Below, in pieces: positions 49,865-58,919 of a stretch of 64,000 nucleotides of DNA. Position 1 is the first letter of the stretch. Each line of letters begins with the position of its first letter. A program made the position numbers and the translations under genes. The stretch covers positions 496,001 to 560,000 of the forward strand of contig NZ_JAHHZQ010000002.1 in NCBI RefSeq assembly GCF_022606355.1, in the 5' to 3' direction. Source of the DNA: Leifsonia shinshuensis. GTDB taxonomy: Bacteria; Actinomycetota; Actinomycetes; Actinomycetales; Microbacteriaceae. The notes under the pieces are model-generated. The model ran no database searches, was not told the origin of the DNA, and saw nothing but the letters and a program-made list of their open reading frames with translations.

Positions 49865-51465
49865 TGCCTCAGCAGGTGACGAGCTTCTTCCGCCGGCTCG
49901 GCGACACGATCCGTGGGTTCAGCGTGGCCCAGCGGGTCATCGCCGTGATCGGCGTGGCCGTGATCGGCCTGGGAGCGGCCGGCCTCGCGATGTGGGCGTC
50001 GCAGCCGTCGTACACGCCGCTGTTCTCCGGCCTTCAGGCCGCTGACGCGTCGGCGATCGTCGACCAGTTGCGCACCGACGGCGTCCCGTATCAGCTCACC
50101 GACGGAGGAGGCACCATCATGGTGCCCCAGCAGAAGGTGTACGACGAGCGGCTCAAGGCGGCATCGGCCGGCCTGCCGAGCTCCACCACCAACGGGTACT
50201 CGCTGCTGGACAAGATGGGCGTCACCTCGTCGGAGTTCCAGCAGTCGGTGACTTACAAGCGGGCGATGGAGGGCGAGCTCGCCAACACGATCTCCGCCAT
50301 GAAGGGTGTGAAGACGGCGTCGGTGCGCCTCGCGATCCCTCAGGACACGGTGTTCGTCTCCGAGAAGAAGGATCCGACCGCCTCCGTGTTCGTCGAGACG
50401 CAGGCCGGCGTGACGCTCACCGCCGACCAGGTGCAGGCGATCGTGCACCTGACCAGCGCCGCGGTGACCGGTATGCAGCCGACCGATGTCGCGGTCGTCG
50501 ATGCGAACGGCAACGTCCTGAGCACCGTCGGCGCCGGCGCGACCGGGGGAGCGGACAAACAGGCCACCGACTACGAGACCCGGGTGAAGTCGGCCGTCCA
50601 GGACATGCTCGACAAGGTCGTCGGCCCCGGAAACGCCACCGTCGCCGTCGCGGCCGACGTCAGCAACGAGTCGGCCCAGCGCACCGAGGAGTCGTACACC
50701 TCGCCGACCAACGCACCGTCGCTGAGCGAGACGACCCAGAAGGAGACCTACTCGGGCACCGGAGGCAACTCCGCCGCAGGGGTGCTCGGACCGGACAACA
50801 TCGCCGTGCCGAACGGCACCAACGGCAACGGGACCTTCAACTCGGAGTCGAGCACCAAGGACAACGCGGTGGACAAGGTCACCGAGCAGCGCACCATCCC
50901 GGCAGGCGCGATCAACCGTCAGACCGTGTCGGTCGCGGTGAACTCCGACGCCGTCTCCAACGTGAGCGCGACCGAGCTGCGGAACATGGTCAACGCGGCG
51001 GCCGGGATCGACCCCAAGCGCGGGGATTCGGTCAGCGTGCAGCTGGTCCCGTTCAGCAAGGCCGGCGCGACCGAGGCGGCCAAGGCGCTCCAGGAGGCCA
51101 AGGACGCGGCAGCGGCCGACCAGCTCACCGGGATCATCCGCACCTCCATCATCGGCGCGGCGGTCGTCGCCGCGGCGATCATCGCGTTCGCGCTGTTCCG
51201 CCGGGGCCGCAGGCGCGCGGCCGAGAACGCCGAACTGGAGGCTGAGCGTGACGCTTCGGCGGCACTGGAAGCCGCGGCGTTCCCGATCGCGCTGGAGTCC
51301 GCGCCGCCGACCGTCCCGATGCAGCTCGACCCGGTGCCCGACCCGACGGGGCCGGAGCTGGAGGCCGAGCGCCGCCGGCAGGAGATCGAGTCGCTCGCCG
51401 AGCGCGACCCGCAGAAGACCGCCGAGTTCCTGCGCAGTCTGATGGAGGACAGGGCCGGCGTATGA
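49864..51465 (+). CDS. fliF: Flagellar MS-ring protein FliF
   Basis: 533 residues. N-terminal TM helix (about 22-45), ring-building motif domains (SYTPLFSGLQAADASAIVDQLRTDGVPYQL; SFVEKKDPTAS-type region VSEKKDPTASVFVETQAG), a Ser/Thr/Gly-rich middle, second TM helix (about 420-440) and a C-terminal cytoplasmic tail ending QKTAEFLRSLMEDRAGV that binds FliG. The membrane platform on which the motor assembles. Confidence 0.96.
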   Translation: MPQQVTSFFRRLGDTIRGFSVAQRVIAVIGVAVIGLGAAGLAMWASQPSYTPLFSGLQAADASAIVDQLRTDGVPYQLTDGGGTIMVPQQKVYDERLKAASAGLPSSTTNGYSLLDKMGVTSSEFQQSVTYKRAMEGELANTISAMKGVKTASVRLAIPQDTVFVSEKKDPTASVFVETQAGVTLTADQVQAIVHLTSAAVTGMQPTDVAVVDANGNVLSTVGAGATGGADKQATDYETRVKSAVQDMLDKVVGPGNATVAVAADVSNESAQRTEESYTSPTNAPSLSETTQKETYSGTGGNSAAGVLGPDNIAVPNGTNGNGTFNSESSTKDNAVDKVTEQRTIPAGAINRQTVSVAVNSDAVSNVSATELRNMVNAAAGIDPKRGDSVSVQLVPFSKAGATEAAKALQEAKDAAAADQLTGIIRTSIIGAAVVAAAIIAFALFRRGRRRAAENAELEAERDASAALEAAAFPIALESAPPTVPMQLDPVPDPTGPELEAERRRQEIESLAERDPQKTAEFLRSLMEDRAGV

Positions 51466-52481
51466 ACGACACCAAGACCCCGCTGACCGGCGCCCAGAAG
51501 GTGGCCGTCGTGCTGATGAACATGGATCAGCAGCGAGCCGCCCAGGTGATGAAGCAGTTCTCCGACGAGGAGGCCGACGAGATCACCGCGGAGATCCTCC
51601 GCCTTCGTCGGGTCGACCCGGCCGTCGCGGAGAAGGCGCTGAGCGAGTTCCACGACCTCACCGCGCGCGGCGGCGTCAGCACCCGAGGCGGACGCGACAT
51701 CGCCGTCGGCCTCCTCGAGGCGTCGTTCGGCGCCGAGCGCGCGACGGGGGTGCTCAACCGCGTCGCGTCGTCGATGGCGGGCAAGCAGTTCGAGTTCCTC
51801 GACGCGGTCGAGCCCGGCCAAGTGCAGATGCTGCTGGCCGGGGAGCTGCCCCAGACGAGCGCCCTGGTGCTCGCGCACCTGCGCGCCGACCACGCCTCCC
51901 GCGTGCTGGCCGGCCTGGACGATGTCGCGCGCACCGAGGTCGCCCACGCGATCGCGACCATGGGCTCGCCCAGCCCCGACGCCGTGCGGGTCGTCGCCGA
52001 CACGCTCAAGCAGCGTGCGAGCGCAGTGGTCTCCGCGCGCACGTCGTCCGACTCGGTCGGGGGAGTGCAGCCGCTGGTCGACATCATCAACCGGGCGGAC
52101 GCCGCAACGGAGAAGGCGCTCCTGGAGTCGCTCGAGCAGCGCGATCCGGCGCTCGCCGAAGAGGTCCGCTCGCGGATGCTGACGTTCGACGACATCGTGC
52201 GCCTCGATCCGCGTGACGTGCAGCAGGTGCTGCGCGGTGTCGACGCCGCCGTGCTCGCCGTCGCCACCAAGGGCGCGTCGGAGGCCGTCACCGAGGTCAT
52301 CACGCAGAACCTGTCGGAGCGCAACCGCGAGATCCTCGAGGACGAGATCCGGATCCTGGGCCCTGTGCGCCTGTCGCAGGTGGAGGACGCGCGCGCGTCG
52401 ATCGTCCGCGCCATCCGCGACCTGGAGGCGACGGGCGCGATCACCGTGCAGCGCGGCGACGAGGACGCGTATGTCGAATGA
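51462..52481 (+). CDS. fliG: Flagellar motor switch protein FliG
   Basis: 339 residues. N-terminal FliF-binding part (LTGAQKVAVVLMNMDQQRAAQVMKQFSDEEADEI), middle armadillo-like part and C-terminal stator-facing domain (EEVRSRMLTFDDIVRLDPRDVQQVLRGVD...LSERNREILEDEIRILGPVRLSQVEDARASIV) with the charged residues that interact with MotA. Overlaps fliF (ATGA) and fliH (11 bp). Confidence 0.96.
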   Translation: MNDTKTPLTGAQKVAVVLMNMDQQRAAQVMKQFSDEEADEITAEILRLRRVDPAVAEKALSEFHDLTARGGVSTRGGRDIAVGLLEASFGAERATGVLNRVASSMAGKQFEFLDAVEPGQVQMLLAGELPQTSALVLAHLRADHASRVLAGLDDVARTEVAHAIATMGSPSPDAVRVVADTLKQRASAVVSARTSSDSVGGVQPLVDIINRADAATEKALLESLEQRDPALAEEVRSRMLTFDDIVRLDPRDVQQVLRGVDAAVLAVATKGASEAVTEVITQNLSERNREILEDEIRILGPVRLSQVEDARASIVRAIRDLEATGAITVQRGDEDAYVE

Positions 52482-53091
52482 CGTCGCTTTCGCACCGCTG
52501 ACCGTCCCCGTGCTCGCGGAGACGGAGGACCAGCACGCCGCAGCGGACGCGGCCAGGGCGCGCGGCTTCGCCTCCGGCTACGCGGACGGCCGGCGCGAGG
52601 CCGCGGCCGAGCAGGCGGCGTGGCGCGCCGAGGCCGAGCTGGCCCGGGCGGCGGAGACCGAAGCGGCGGCCGCACGCGTCGCCGTGCTGGCGCACGCCCT
52701 GCGCTCGGCCGCGGTCGAGCTGCAGGAGGCGACGGTGCCGGTGCTCGCCGACGTGGAGGATTCGCTCGTAGCGGCTGCCTTCGAGCTGGCCGAGGCGGTG
52801 GTCGGCCACGCTCTGGCCGACCGGCTCGCCGCCGCACAGGCCGCCGTGGCGCGGGTGTTCGCGGGGGCCCCGACCGGGGAGCTGACGGTGCTGCGGCTCA
52901 ACCCGGACGACCTGGAACTGCTCGGCGCGGCCGGGACGGGCGACGGAACGGGCGCGCCGACACTCCACGGCGTCACCGCTGTGGCCGACCCCTTGCTCAC
53001 CCCGGGCGACGCGATCGGAGGTCTGCCGACGGGATGGCTCGACGCGCGGATCCGGTCCGCGCTCGATCGGGCGAAGGAGGCGCTGCGGTGA
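52471..53091 (+). CDS. fliH: Flagellar export ATPase regulator FliH
   Basis: 206 residues. N-terminal Ala/Glu-rich coiled coil with ARGFASGYADGRREAAAEQAAWRAEAELA, a GxxxG-like alternation, and the V1/V-type E-subunit-like C-terminal half (FELAEAVVGHALADRL...LTVLRLNPDDLELLG). Inhibits and localises FliI. ATG 52471 overlaps the fliG end; GTGA with fliI. Confidence 0.88.
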   Translation: MSNDVAFAPLTVPVLAETEDQHAAADAARARGFASGYADGRREAAAEQAAWRAEAELARAAETEAAAARVAVLAHALRSAAVELQEATVPVLADVEDSLVAAAFELAEAVVGHALADRLAAAQAAVARVFAGAPTGELTVLRLNPDDLELLGAAGTGDGTGAPTLHGVTAVADPLLTPGDAIGGLPTGWLDARIRSALDRAKEALR

Positions 53092-54416
53092 CGGCCGCGC
53101 TCGCCGGCTGGCGCACCGCGGTGGAGGCCGCGGCGGTCGAACGGGTGGGTCGCGTCGTCGCCGTCGTCGGCCTCGGCGCGGAGATCGAGGGCGTGCACGC
53201 GGCGATCGGCGACCTCGTGGTCATCGGCGACGGGGCGGGGGTGCACGCCGAAGTCGTGGCCACCACCTCCACAGGAGCGAAGGTGATGCCCTACGGCCGG
53301 CTCACCGGCATCGCCGCCGGCGCTCCGGTGCGTGCCGTGCGCAGCCCGCTGCTGGTCCCGACCGGAGCCGGGATGCTTGGCCGCGTGATCGACGCGCTCG
53401 GCCGTCCGGTCGACGGGCGGGGGCCGATCACCGCAGACGGCTTCGTCGCGCTCGACAACCGCGCGCCGGACGCGATGCGCCGCGCGCGCATCCAGGCGCC
53501 GCTGGGGCTCGGCGTGCGCGTGCTCGACACGCTCGTGACCGCGGGGCGCGGCCAGCGCCTCGGGCTGTTCGCCGGGTCGGGCGTGGGCAAGTCGTCGCTG
53601 CTGTCGATGATCGCCCGCGGCACGGATGCGGCGGTATCGGTGATCGCCCTGGTGGGGGAGCGCGGGCGCGAGGTCCGCGAGTTCTTGGAGGACGACCTCG
53701 GACCGGCCGGTCTGGCGCGTTCGGTGGTGGTCGTCGCGACCTCGGACGAGCCGGCAGTGATGCGGCTGCGCGCGGCGTTCGCCGCCACCCGCATCGCCGA
53801 GTCGTTCCGCGACCAGGGCCGCGACGTCGTGCTCATGATGGACTCGCTGACCCGCGTGGCGATGGCCCAGCGCGAGATCGGCCTCTCGGCGGGAGAGCCT
53901 CCCGCCACCCGCGGCTACCCGCCGTCGACCTTCTCGCTGCTCGCGCAGCTCCTCGAGCGTGCGGGGACCGGCGAGACGGGGTCGATCACCGGCCTGTACA
54001 CCGTGCTCGTCGACGGCGACGACCACAACGAGCCGATCGCCGACGCGGCGCGCAGCATCCTGGACGGTCACGTGGTGCTCGACCGGAGGCTGTCCGTCGT
54101 CGGGCACTTCCCGTCCGTCGACGTGCTCGGCTCGATCTCGCGCCTCGCGTCGCGGGTCACCACCCCGGAGCAGCGGGCGGCGGCGACCGCTCTGCGCAGC
54201 ATCCTCGCGGCCAAGGTCGCGGCGCAGGACCTCCTCGACGTCGGTGCGTACAAGCCAGGGACGAACCCGCGCGTGGACGCGGCCGTCGCCAACGAGGACG
54301 CCATCGACCGCTTCCTCCGACAGGGGATCGGCGAACCCTCCGCGTTCGCGGACGGCTGGGCACGACTGAACGAGCTGGTGGCGGCCATGCCAGCCGCCGG
54401 GACAGGGGTGGTGTGA
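53088..54416 (+). CDS. fliI: Flagellar export ATPase FliI
   Basis: 442 residues. F1-type ATPase of the type III export apparatus: Walker A GLFAGSGVGKSSLLSMI, catalytic Glu region ALVGERGREVREF, Walker B VVLMMDSLTRVAMAQREIGLSAGEPPATRGYPPS, then YTVLVDGDDHNEPIADAARSILDGHVVLDR. Complete. GTG 53088 coupled with fliH; TGA overlaps the fliJ ATG. Confidence 0.96.
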   Translation: MTAALAGWRTAVEAAAVERVGRVVAVVGLGAEIEGVHAAIGDLVVIGDGAGVHAEVVATTSTGAKVMPYGRLTGIAAGAPVRAVRSPLLVPTGAGMLGRVIDALGRPVDGRGPITADGFVALDNRAPDAMRRARIQAPLGLGVRVLDTLVTAGRGQRLGLFAGSGVGKSSLLSMIARGTDAAVSVIALVGERGREVREFLEDDLGPAGLARSVVVVATSDEPAVMRLRAAFAATRIAESFRDQGRDVVLMMDSLTRVAMAQREIGLSAGEPPATRGYPPSTFSLLAQLLERAGTGETGSITGLYTVLVDGDDHNEPIADAARSILDGHVVLDRRLSVVGHFPSVDVLGSISRLASRVTTPEQRAAATALRSILAAKVAAQDLLDVGAYKPGTNPRVDAAVANEDAIDRFLRQGIGEPSAFADGWARLNELVAAMPAAGTGVV

Positions 54417-54865
54417 TGGCACGGACGTTCCCGCTCGCCGGACTGCTGCGGCTGCGGCAGATCGAGAAGGACCACGCCGCGAGCGACCTCGCCGCGGCCA
54501 ACGCGCTCCGCCGGGACGTGCAGGACAGGCAGGTGCGCGCCATCGCGGCGCTGCACGCTGTACCGGCGGAGGCGACGGACGCGAGCACGATGTTCGCGCT
54601 CGCCGCGGCCCGCGCCTCCAGCCGCAGCATGCTCGCCGACCTGGCCGCGTACGCCGAGCGCGCCGAGACGGAGGCCGCGGACGCGCAGCAGGCGTTCACC
54701 GAGGCCAAGAAGCGCGCCGTCGGGCTGGAGAAGCTCGAGGCCCGGCATCACGCGGAGGTCGTCGCCGGCGACCTGGGGGCCGAGCAGGCCGCGATCGACG
54801 AGATCGCGACCGGCGCGTGGCTGCGCGGACACTCCGGCCACGGCGAAGGAAGGCACGAGGCATGA
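54416..54865 (+). CDS. fliJ: FliJ-like flagellar export coiled-coil protein
   Basis: 149 residues, nearly all helix, with FPLAGLLRLRQIEKDHAASDLAAANALRRDVQDRQ and AEKKRAVGLEKLEARH-type heptads (TEAKKRAVGLEKLEARHHAEV). Position directly after fliI and coiled-coil character identify FliJ, the stalk-like partner of FliI. ATG 54416 (TGATG) chosen over GTG 54413. Confidence 0.85.
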   Translation: MARTFPLAGLLRLRQIEKDHAASDLAAANALRRDVQDRQVRAIAALHAVPAEATDASTMFALAAARASSRSMLADLAAYAERAETEAADAQQAFTEAKKRAVGLEKLEARHHAEVVAGDLGAEQAAIDEIATGAWLRGHSGHGEGRHEA

Positions 54866-55635
54866 CGGTCACCGATGCGATCGGGCGGATCTCACAGATC
54901 CAGGCGACGATCGCGCAACTCGACACGATCACCACGGGAACGGGCGCGTCGGCGGCCTCCGCGCCGACGAGCACGTCGTCGACGGGCTTCGCCGACGCCC
55001 TCGCGAGCGCGCTCGGGACCTCCGGGGTCGACGGCGCGACCGGCTCGACGGGAGGAGTCACCGGCGCGGACGTCGTCGCGGACGCCAAGAAGTACCTGGG
55101 CGTGCCGTACGTCTTCGGCGGCACGAGCTCATCGGGTATCGACTGCTCCGGGCTGGTGCAGCGCGTCTACAAGGATCTCGGGATCGACCTCCCGCGCCTG
55201 GTCTCCGGTCAGGCGAAGATGGGCACGGAGGTGCCGTCGCTCGCCCAGGCGCAGCCCGGTGACCTCATCGTCACCAACGGCGGAGAGCACATCGTGATCT
55301 ATGCGGGTGACGGCAAGGTCATCCATGCCCCGAGCGAGGGCCGCAACGTCAGTATCGTGAACAACTGGATGGACGACTCGGACATCGTGACCATCCGGCG
55401 CATCGTGCCGCAGGCGACGGCGGCCACGGCCTCGGCGTCCGGTGGTGCGTCGGCCTCGGCGCTGGCGTCGGCGCTCGCGAGCCTGTCGGGTTCGTCGGGG
55501 GTGTCGGGTCTCTCCGGACTCTCCGGACTCTCCGGCCTGGCCGGGCTGTCGGGTGCCGGCGCATCGGGCTCGACGACACAGGCCGATCTGCTGCGGTCGT
55601 TGCTGGCCTCCGTGATGAAGGGAGGCTCGCTGTGA
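54862..55635 (+). CDS. NlpC/P60 peptidoglycan hydrolase of the flagellar operon
   Basis: 257 residues. Residues about 75-190 form a C40 (NlpC/P60) domain: KYLGVPYVFGG, catalytic Cys in GIDCSGLVQRVY, DLPRLVSGQAKMG, then His in GEHIVIYAGDGKVIHAP. The N-terminal ~60 residues lack a signal peptide; it resembles the start of flagellar secreted proteins (DAIGRISQIQATIAQL), so export through the flagellar apparatus is likely. The C-terminus has Ser/Gly/Leu repeats (GLSGLSGLSGLAGLSG). Standing between fliJ and fliK, it probably opens the cell wall for the rod, taking the role of FlgJ. Confidence 0.85.
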   Translation: MTVTDAIGRISQIQATIAQLDTITTGTGASAASAPTSTSSTGFADALASALGTSGVDGATGSTGGVTGADVVADAKKYLGVPYVFGGTSSSGIDCSGLVQRVYKDLGIDLPRLVSGQAKMGTEVPSLAQAQPGDLIVTNGGEHIVIYAGDGKVIHAPSEGRNVSIVNNWMDDSDIVTIRRIVPQATAATASASGGASASALASALASLSGSSGVSGLSGLSGLSGLAGLSGAGASGSTTQADLLRSLLASVMKGGSL

Positions 55636-57152
55636 CGCCCGGGACGGTTGCGGCCGCGCCGTCGGCGCCGTCGAGCCCCGCGCCGGCGGGAGGCGCCCGC
55701 GCGGGCCGCCCTGGCGGAGCCGACGCGTTCGGGGCGTTCCTGGCGGGCGCGACGGAAGCGCACGCAGGCGCCCCCGGCCGGCGCGAGACGGCGACGCCGT
55801 CACGTACGGTGCCGGCGCATCCCGATCAGCACGGACACACCGCCGACCGCAAGCCCGCACCCGCGGCCGTGGAGGCGTCGGAGAAGCCGACCGACTCCGC
55901 CGGCGGCCCGCAGGCCGCCGCCCCAGCCCCGATGCAGCCCGCGGCCCCGGCCGACGGAACGTCGCCGACACCGGTGGACGCTCTCGGGGCGGTCCTCGCG
56001 GCCTCCGACGCCGCAGCTGCGGCACCGGCGACCGCCTCGGCGGTGCCGGCGACACCGGACACCGCGGCGACCGCCGGACCCGGGGCCACGGCCACGGCTG
56101 CGCCGATCGCCACGGCCGTGACAGCGTCACCGTCGACCACGGCGGGTGGCCCACGATCGACGGCGGTTCCCGCCCCGACGGCGTCCGCGGTGCCGACAAC
56201 TCCGCCGGCTCCCGTCGTTCCGGCCGAGTCGGACGGCGCCCCGGTTCCGTCGGCCCCCGCGACTCCCGTGGCCGCGGCGCCCGCACCGGTGCCGGCGCGG
56301 CCTCCAGCGGCGATGTCGACCCCGGTATCCGGCGCGCCTGCCGCGACGGATCCGTCAGCGACGCCCTCGAGTGCGTCGGCGACACCCGCGGCATCCTCCG
56401 CGGCGCCCGAGTCACTCCCGCTCGCCCCGGCCCCGCGCGGTGCCCGCGCCGCACAGGAGGCTCCCGCCGCAGGGGCGTCCACCACGCAGACCGGAGCGGT
56501 CGAGCAGGCCGCGACCTCCCGGCCGGTCGTGGCCGTCGCTCCGACCGCCGAACTGCAGAACAGACCGGGGGCGGTGCCGGACGGCCCTGCCTCGGTGGCC
56601 GCTGCCGCGCCGGTGACAGGCGGGGCGGCGCCGGCGGTCGCCGCCACCTCCGCGGCCGCCGCACCGGCCGTTCCGTCTTCTCCCCAGCCGCAGACGCTCG
56701 ACGCCCAGCTCGCACGTCCGGTGTTCACCCTCGCGGCGGCAGGCCGTGGGGAGCACGTGATGACCGTGCACGTGACGCCGGACAACCTGGGCCCGGTCAC
56801 CGTCCGCGCCCACGTCGGCGTCGACGGGGTGCGGGTCGAGCTGTTCGCCCCGACCGACGCCGGTCGCGACGCGCTGCGCGCGATCCTGCCCGACCTCCGC
56901 CGCGACCTCGGCAGCACAGGCCTCACCGGCACCCTGGACCTGTCGTCGCAGAACCAGCCGTCGCCGCAGCAGCAGGCCGCCGCCGACGGCCGCGCCCTCG
57001 GCCAGCACGGAGAGGGCAGGGCGGCCGCCGACGGCCGGAACTCCGGGGACGGCCGATCGCCGTCCTCCCGCGCCGAGGCCGACCGCGCCGCCGACCTCCT
57101 GCCCCTCCCCGCGCTCGACGGGGCCACTCACTCGATCGACCTCATCGTCTAA
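55632..57152 (+). CDS. fliK: Flagellar hook-length control protein FliK
   Basis: 506 residues. The first ~350 are extreme Ala/Pro/Thr/Ser low-complexity sequence, as expected for the FliK molecular ruler. The C-terminal Flg_hook domain (about 370-450) reads ARPVFTLAAAGRGEHVMTVHVTPDNLGPVTVRAHVGVDGVRVELFAPTDAGRDALRAILPDLRRDLGSTGL, whose VxLxPxxLGxV core is conserved. It switches the export gate when the hook is finished. GTG 55632 overlaps the hydrolase stop (GTGA). Confidence 0.9.
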   Translation: MTPGTVAAAPSAPSSPAPAGGARAGRPGGADAFGAFLAGATEAHAGAPGRRETATPSRTVPAHPDQHGHTADRKPAPAAVEASEKPTDSAGGPQAAAPAPMQPAAPADGTSPTPVDALGAVLAASDAAAAAPATASAVPATPDTAATAGPGATATAAPIATAVTASPSTTAGGPRSTAVPAPTASAVPTTPPAPVVPAESDGAPVPSAPATPVAAAPAPVPARPPAAMSTPVSGAPAATDPSATPSSASATPAASSAAPESLPLAPAPRGARAAQEAPAAGASTTQTGAVEQAATSRPVVAVAPTAELQNRPGAVPDGPASVAAAAPVTGGAAPAVAATSAAAAPAVPSSPQPQTLDAQLARPVFTLAAAGRGEHVMTVHVTPDNLGPVTVRAHVGVDGVRVELFAPTDAGRDALRAILPDLRRDLGSTGLTGTLDLSSQNQPSPQQQAAADGRALGQHGEGRAAADGRNSGDGRSPSSRAEADRAADLLPLPALDGATHSIDLIV

Positions 57153-57171
57153 GACACCGAAAGGAGCCCCC

Positions 57172-57603
57172 GTGGCCGTCGACCCCGTCACCGGAACCGA
57201 CACCGCCTCCACCGGCGGCATCTACACCACCGCGCCGACGCGCACGCCCAAGCAGTCGCTCGACAGCGAGGCGTTCATGCAGCTGCTCGTGACGCAGCTG
57301 CGCAACCAGGACCCGAGCTCGCCCATGGACACCAACCAGATGATCTCGCAGACGACGCAGCTGGCCATGATGGAGAAGCTCACCAGCATGGACTCCATCA
57401 GCCAGGAGAGCTTCGCGCTGCAGATGCGCACCTCCGCAGCCGCCCTGATCGGCCACACCGTCAGCTACCTCGACAAGAACGGCGACACGCAGACCGGGAC
57501 GGCGTCGTCCGTCTCGTACGCCGGCGCCGTGCCGGTCGTCACCGTCGGTGACAAGCAGATCAACCTCGACTCCATCCTCGGCGTGGTCACCCCGACCGCC
57601 TGA
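57172..57603 (+). CDS. flgD: Flagellar hook capping protein FlgD
   Basis: 143 residues, a short FlgD: LDSEAFMQLLVTQLRNQDPSSPMDTNQMISQTTQLAMMEKL is the family core; the following ~60 residues are a minimal beta region (IGHTVSYLDKNGDTQTGTASSV). The usual tudor/FnIII extra domain is missing, as in many short Gram-positive homologues. GAAAGGAGCCCCC precedes GTG. Confidence 0.93.
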   Translation: MAVDPVTGTDTASTGGIYTTAPTRTPKQSLDSEAFMQLLVTQLRNQDPSSPMDTNQMISQTTQLAMMEKLTSMDSISQESFALQMRTSAAALIGHTVSYLDKNGDTQTGTASSVSYAGAVPVVTVGDKQINLDSILGVVTPTA

Positions 57604-57639
57604 TCCCGCCGGCCACCACTTCCACAGAAAGGCAGCATC

Positions 57640-58815
57640 ATGCTCCGCTCCCTCTACTCCGGAATCTCCGGTCTCCGCTCGCACCAGACCATGCTCGACG
57701 TCACCGGCAACAACATCGCCAACGTCAACACAACGGCCTTCAAGGGCTCCGCCGTGCAGTTCCAGGACACGCTCTCGCAGCTCGTCCAGGGCGCCACCGG
57801 GCCAGGCGCCCAGGCCGGTGGCACCAACCCGGCGCAGATCGGCCTCGGCGTGCTCGTGGCCGGCATCTCCACCAACTTCACCCAGGGAGCCGCCCAGGCG
57901 ACCGGCCGCCCCACCGACATGATGATCAACGGCGACGGCTTCTTCGTCACCAAGGTCGGCGGCGAGACGGTCTACACCCGTGCCGGCTCGTTCGACCCCG
58001 ACGCCCTCGGCCGTCTGGTCGGCCCGGGCGGGGCGATCCTGCAGGGCTGGAACGCGGTCAACGGGGTGATCCAGCAGGGCGGGGCGCTCGGCAACGTGAC
58101 CATCCCGCTCAACGCGGTCACCCCGGCGACGGCCACGACGGCCGGCACGATCAACGGAAACCTGCCCTCCGACGCCGCGCTCGGCGACCAGCTGGTGCGC
58201 GACGTCGATGTCTACAACGGCACCGGGGCCTCCCGCAAGCTCACGCTGACCTTCACCAAGACGGCGGCGGGCTGGGATGTCGCGGGCGCCGACGCGAACG
58301 GTGCGACGGCCACCGGCGCGCTCACGTTCGACGCCACCGGCAAGCTGACCGCCGGCGGGACCCTCGCCGTCGGCGGCGTCACCGTCGACCTCTCCACCGT
58401 CACCGGCTACGCCGGGATCACCACGGTGGCGTTCAAGAACCAGAACGGCAGCGCCTCCGGCACCCTGCAGTCGTTCTCGCTCTCGAAGGACGGCACGATC
58501 ATCGGGCTCTTCTCGAACGGAGACAAGCAGGCCGTCGGCCGTATCGCGCTCGCCACGTTCGTCAACCCGGGCGGCCTCGAGAAGGCCGGCGGGTCGACCT
58601 ACCGCGCCACGGTCAACTCCGGCGCGGCGGAGCTCGGCGGCCCCGGCGAGGCTGGTCTCGGAACACTGCAGAGCGGCTCGCTCGAGATGTCGAACGTCGA
58701 CCTCTCGCAGGAGTTCACCAACCTGATCGTCGCCCAGCGCGGCTTCCAGGCCAACGCCCGCATCATCACCACCTCCGACGAGGTCCTGCAGGAGCTCACC
58801 AACCTCAAGCGCTGA
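57640..58815 (+). CDS. flgE: Flagellar hook protein FlgE
   Basis: 391 residues. N-terminal SLYSGISGLRSHQTMLDVTGNNIANVNTTAFKGS, FlgE-specific NGDGFFVTKVGGETVYTRAGSFDPDALGRLVGPGGAILQGW, and C-terminal SNVDLSQEFTNLIVAQRGFQANARIITTSDEVLQELTNLKR. Builds the universal joint. Last gene of the basal-body operon; a long palindrome follows within 12 bp of its stop. Confidence 0.95.
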   Translation: MLRSLYSGISGLRSHQTMLDVTGNNIANVNTTAFKGSAVQFQDTLSQLVQGATGPGAQAGGTNPAQIGLGVLVAGISTNFTQGAAQATGRPTDMMINGDGFFVTKVGGETVYTRAGSFDPDALGRLVGPGGAILQGWNAVNGVIQQGGALGNVTIPLNAVTPATATTAGTINGNLPSDAALGDQLVRDVDVYNGTGASRKLTLTFTKTAAGWDVAGADANGATATGALTFDATGKLTAGGTLAVGGVTVDLSTVTGYAGITTVAFKNQNGSASGTLQSFSLSKDGTIIGLFSNGDKQAVGRIALATFVNPGGLEKAGGSTYRATVNSGAAELGGPGEAGLGTLQSGSLEMSNVDLSQEFTNLIVAQRGFQANARIITTSDEVLQELTNLKR

Positions 58816-58826
58816 CGCACGGCGCG

Positions 58827-58887
58827 GCCGAAGGGCACGCAAACGCCCCTAAAACCTCGAAATGAGGGCGTTTACGTGCCCTTCGGC
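58827..58887. terminator. 22-bp-arm palindrome after flgE, probable terminator
   Basis: Arms 58827-58848 and 58866-58887 are complementary except for one base (GCCGAAGGGCACG-C/T-AAACGCCC), with a 17-nt loop. Could terminate the flgE operon in a factor-dependent way. The stretch near 63480-63500 (GGGCAC-TTGC-GTGCCC followed by GTCGGC) looks like a shorter relative. Confidence 0.65.
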
Positions 58888-58919
58888 ATGCAGAGGGCTT
58901 GGCCGCGTAGGCTCGCAGG

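Noticed and set aside
57142-58842. 566-residue minus-strand frame opposite flgD and flgE
   Set aside because: Antisense shadow of two clear flagellar genes.
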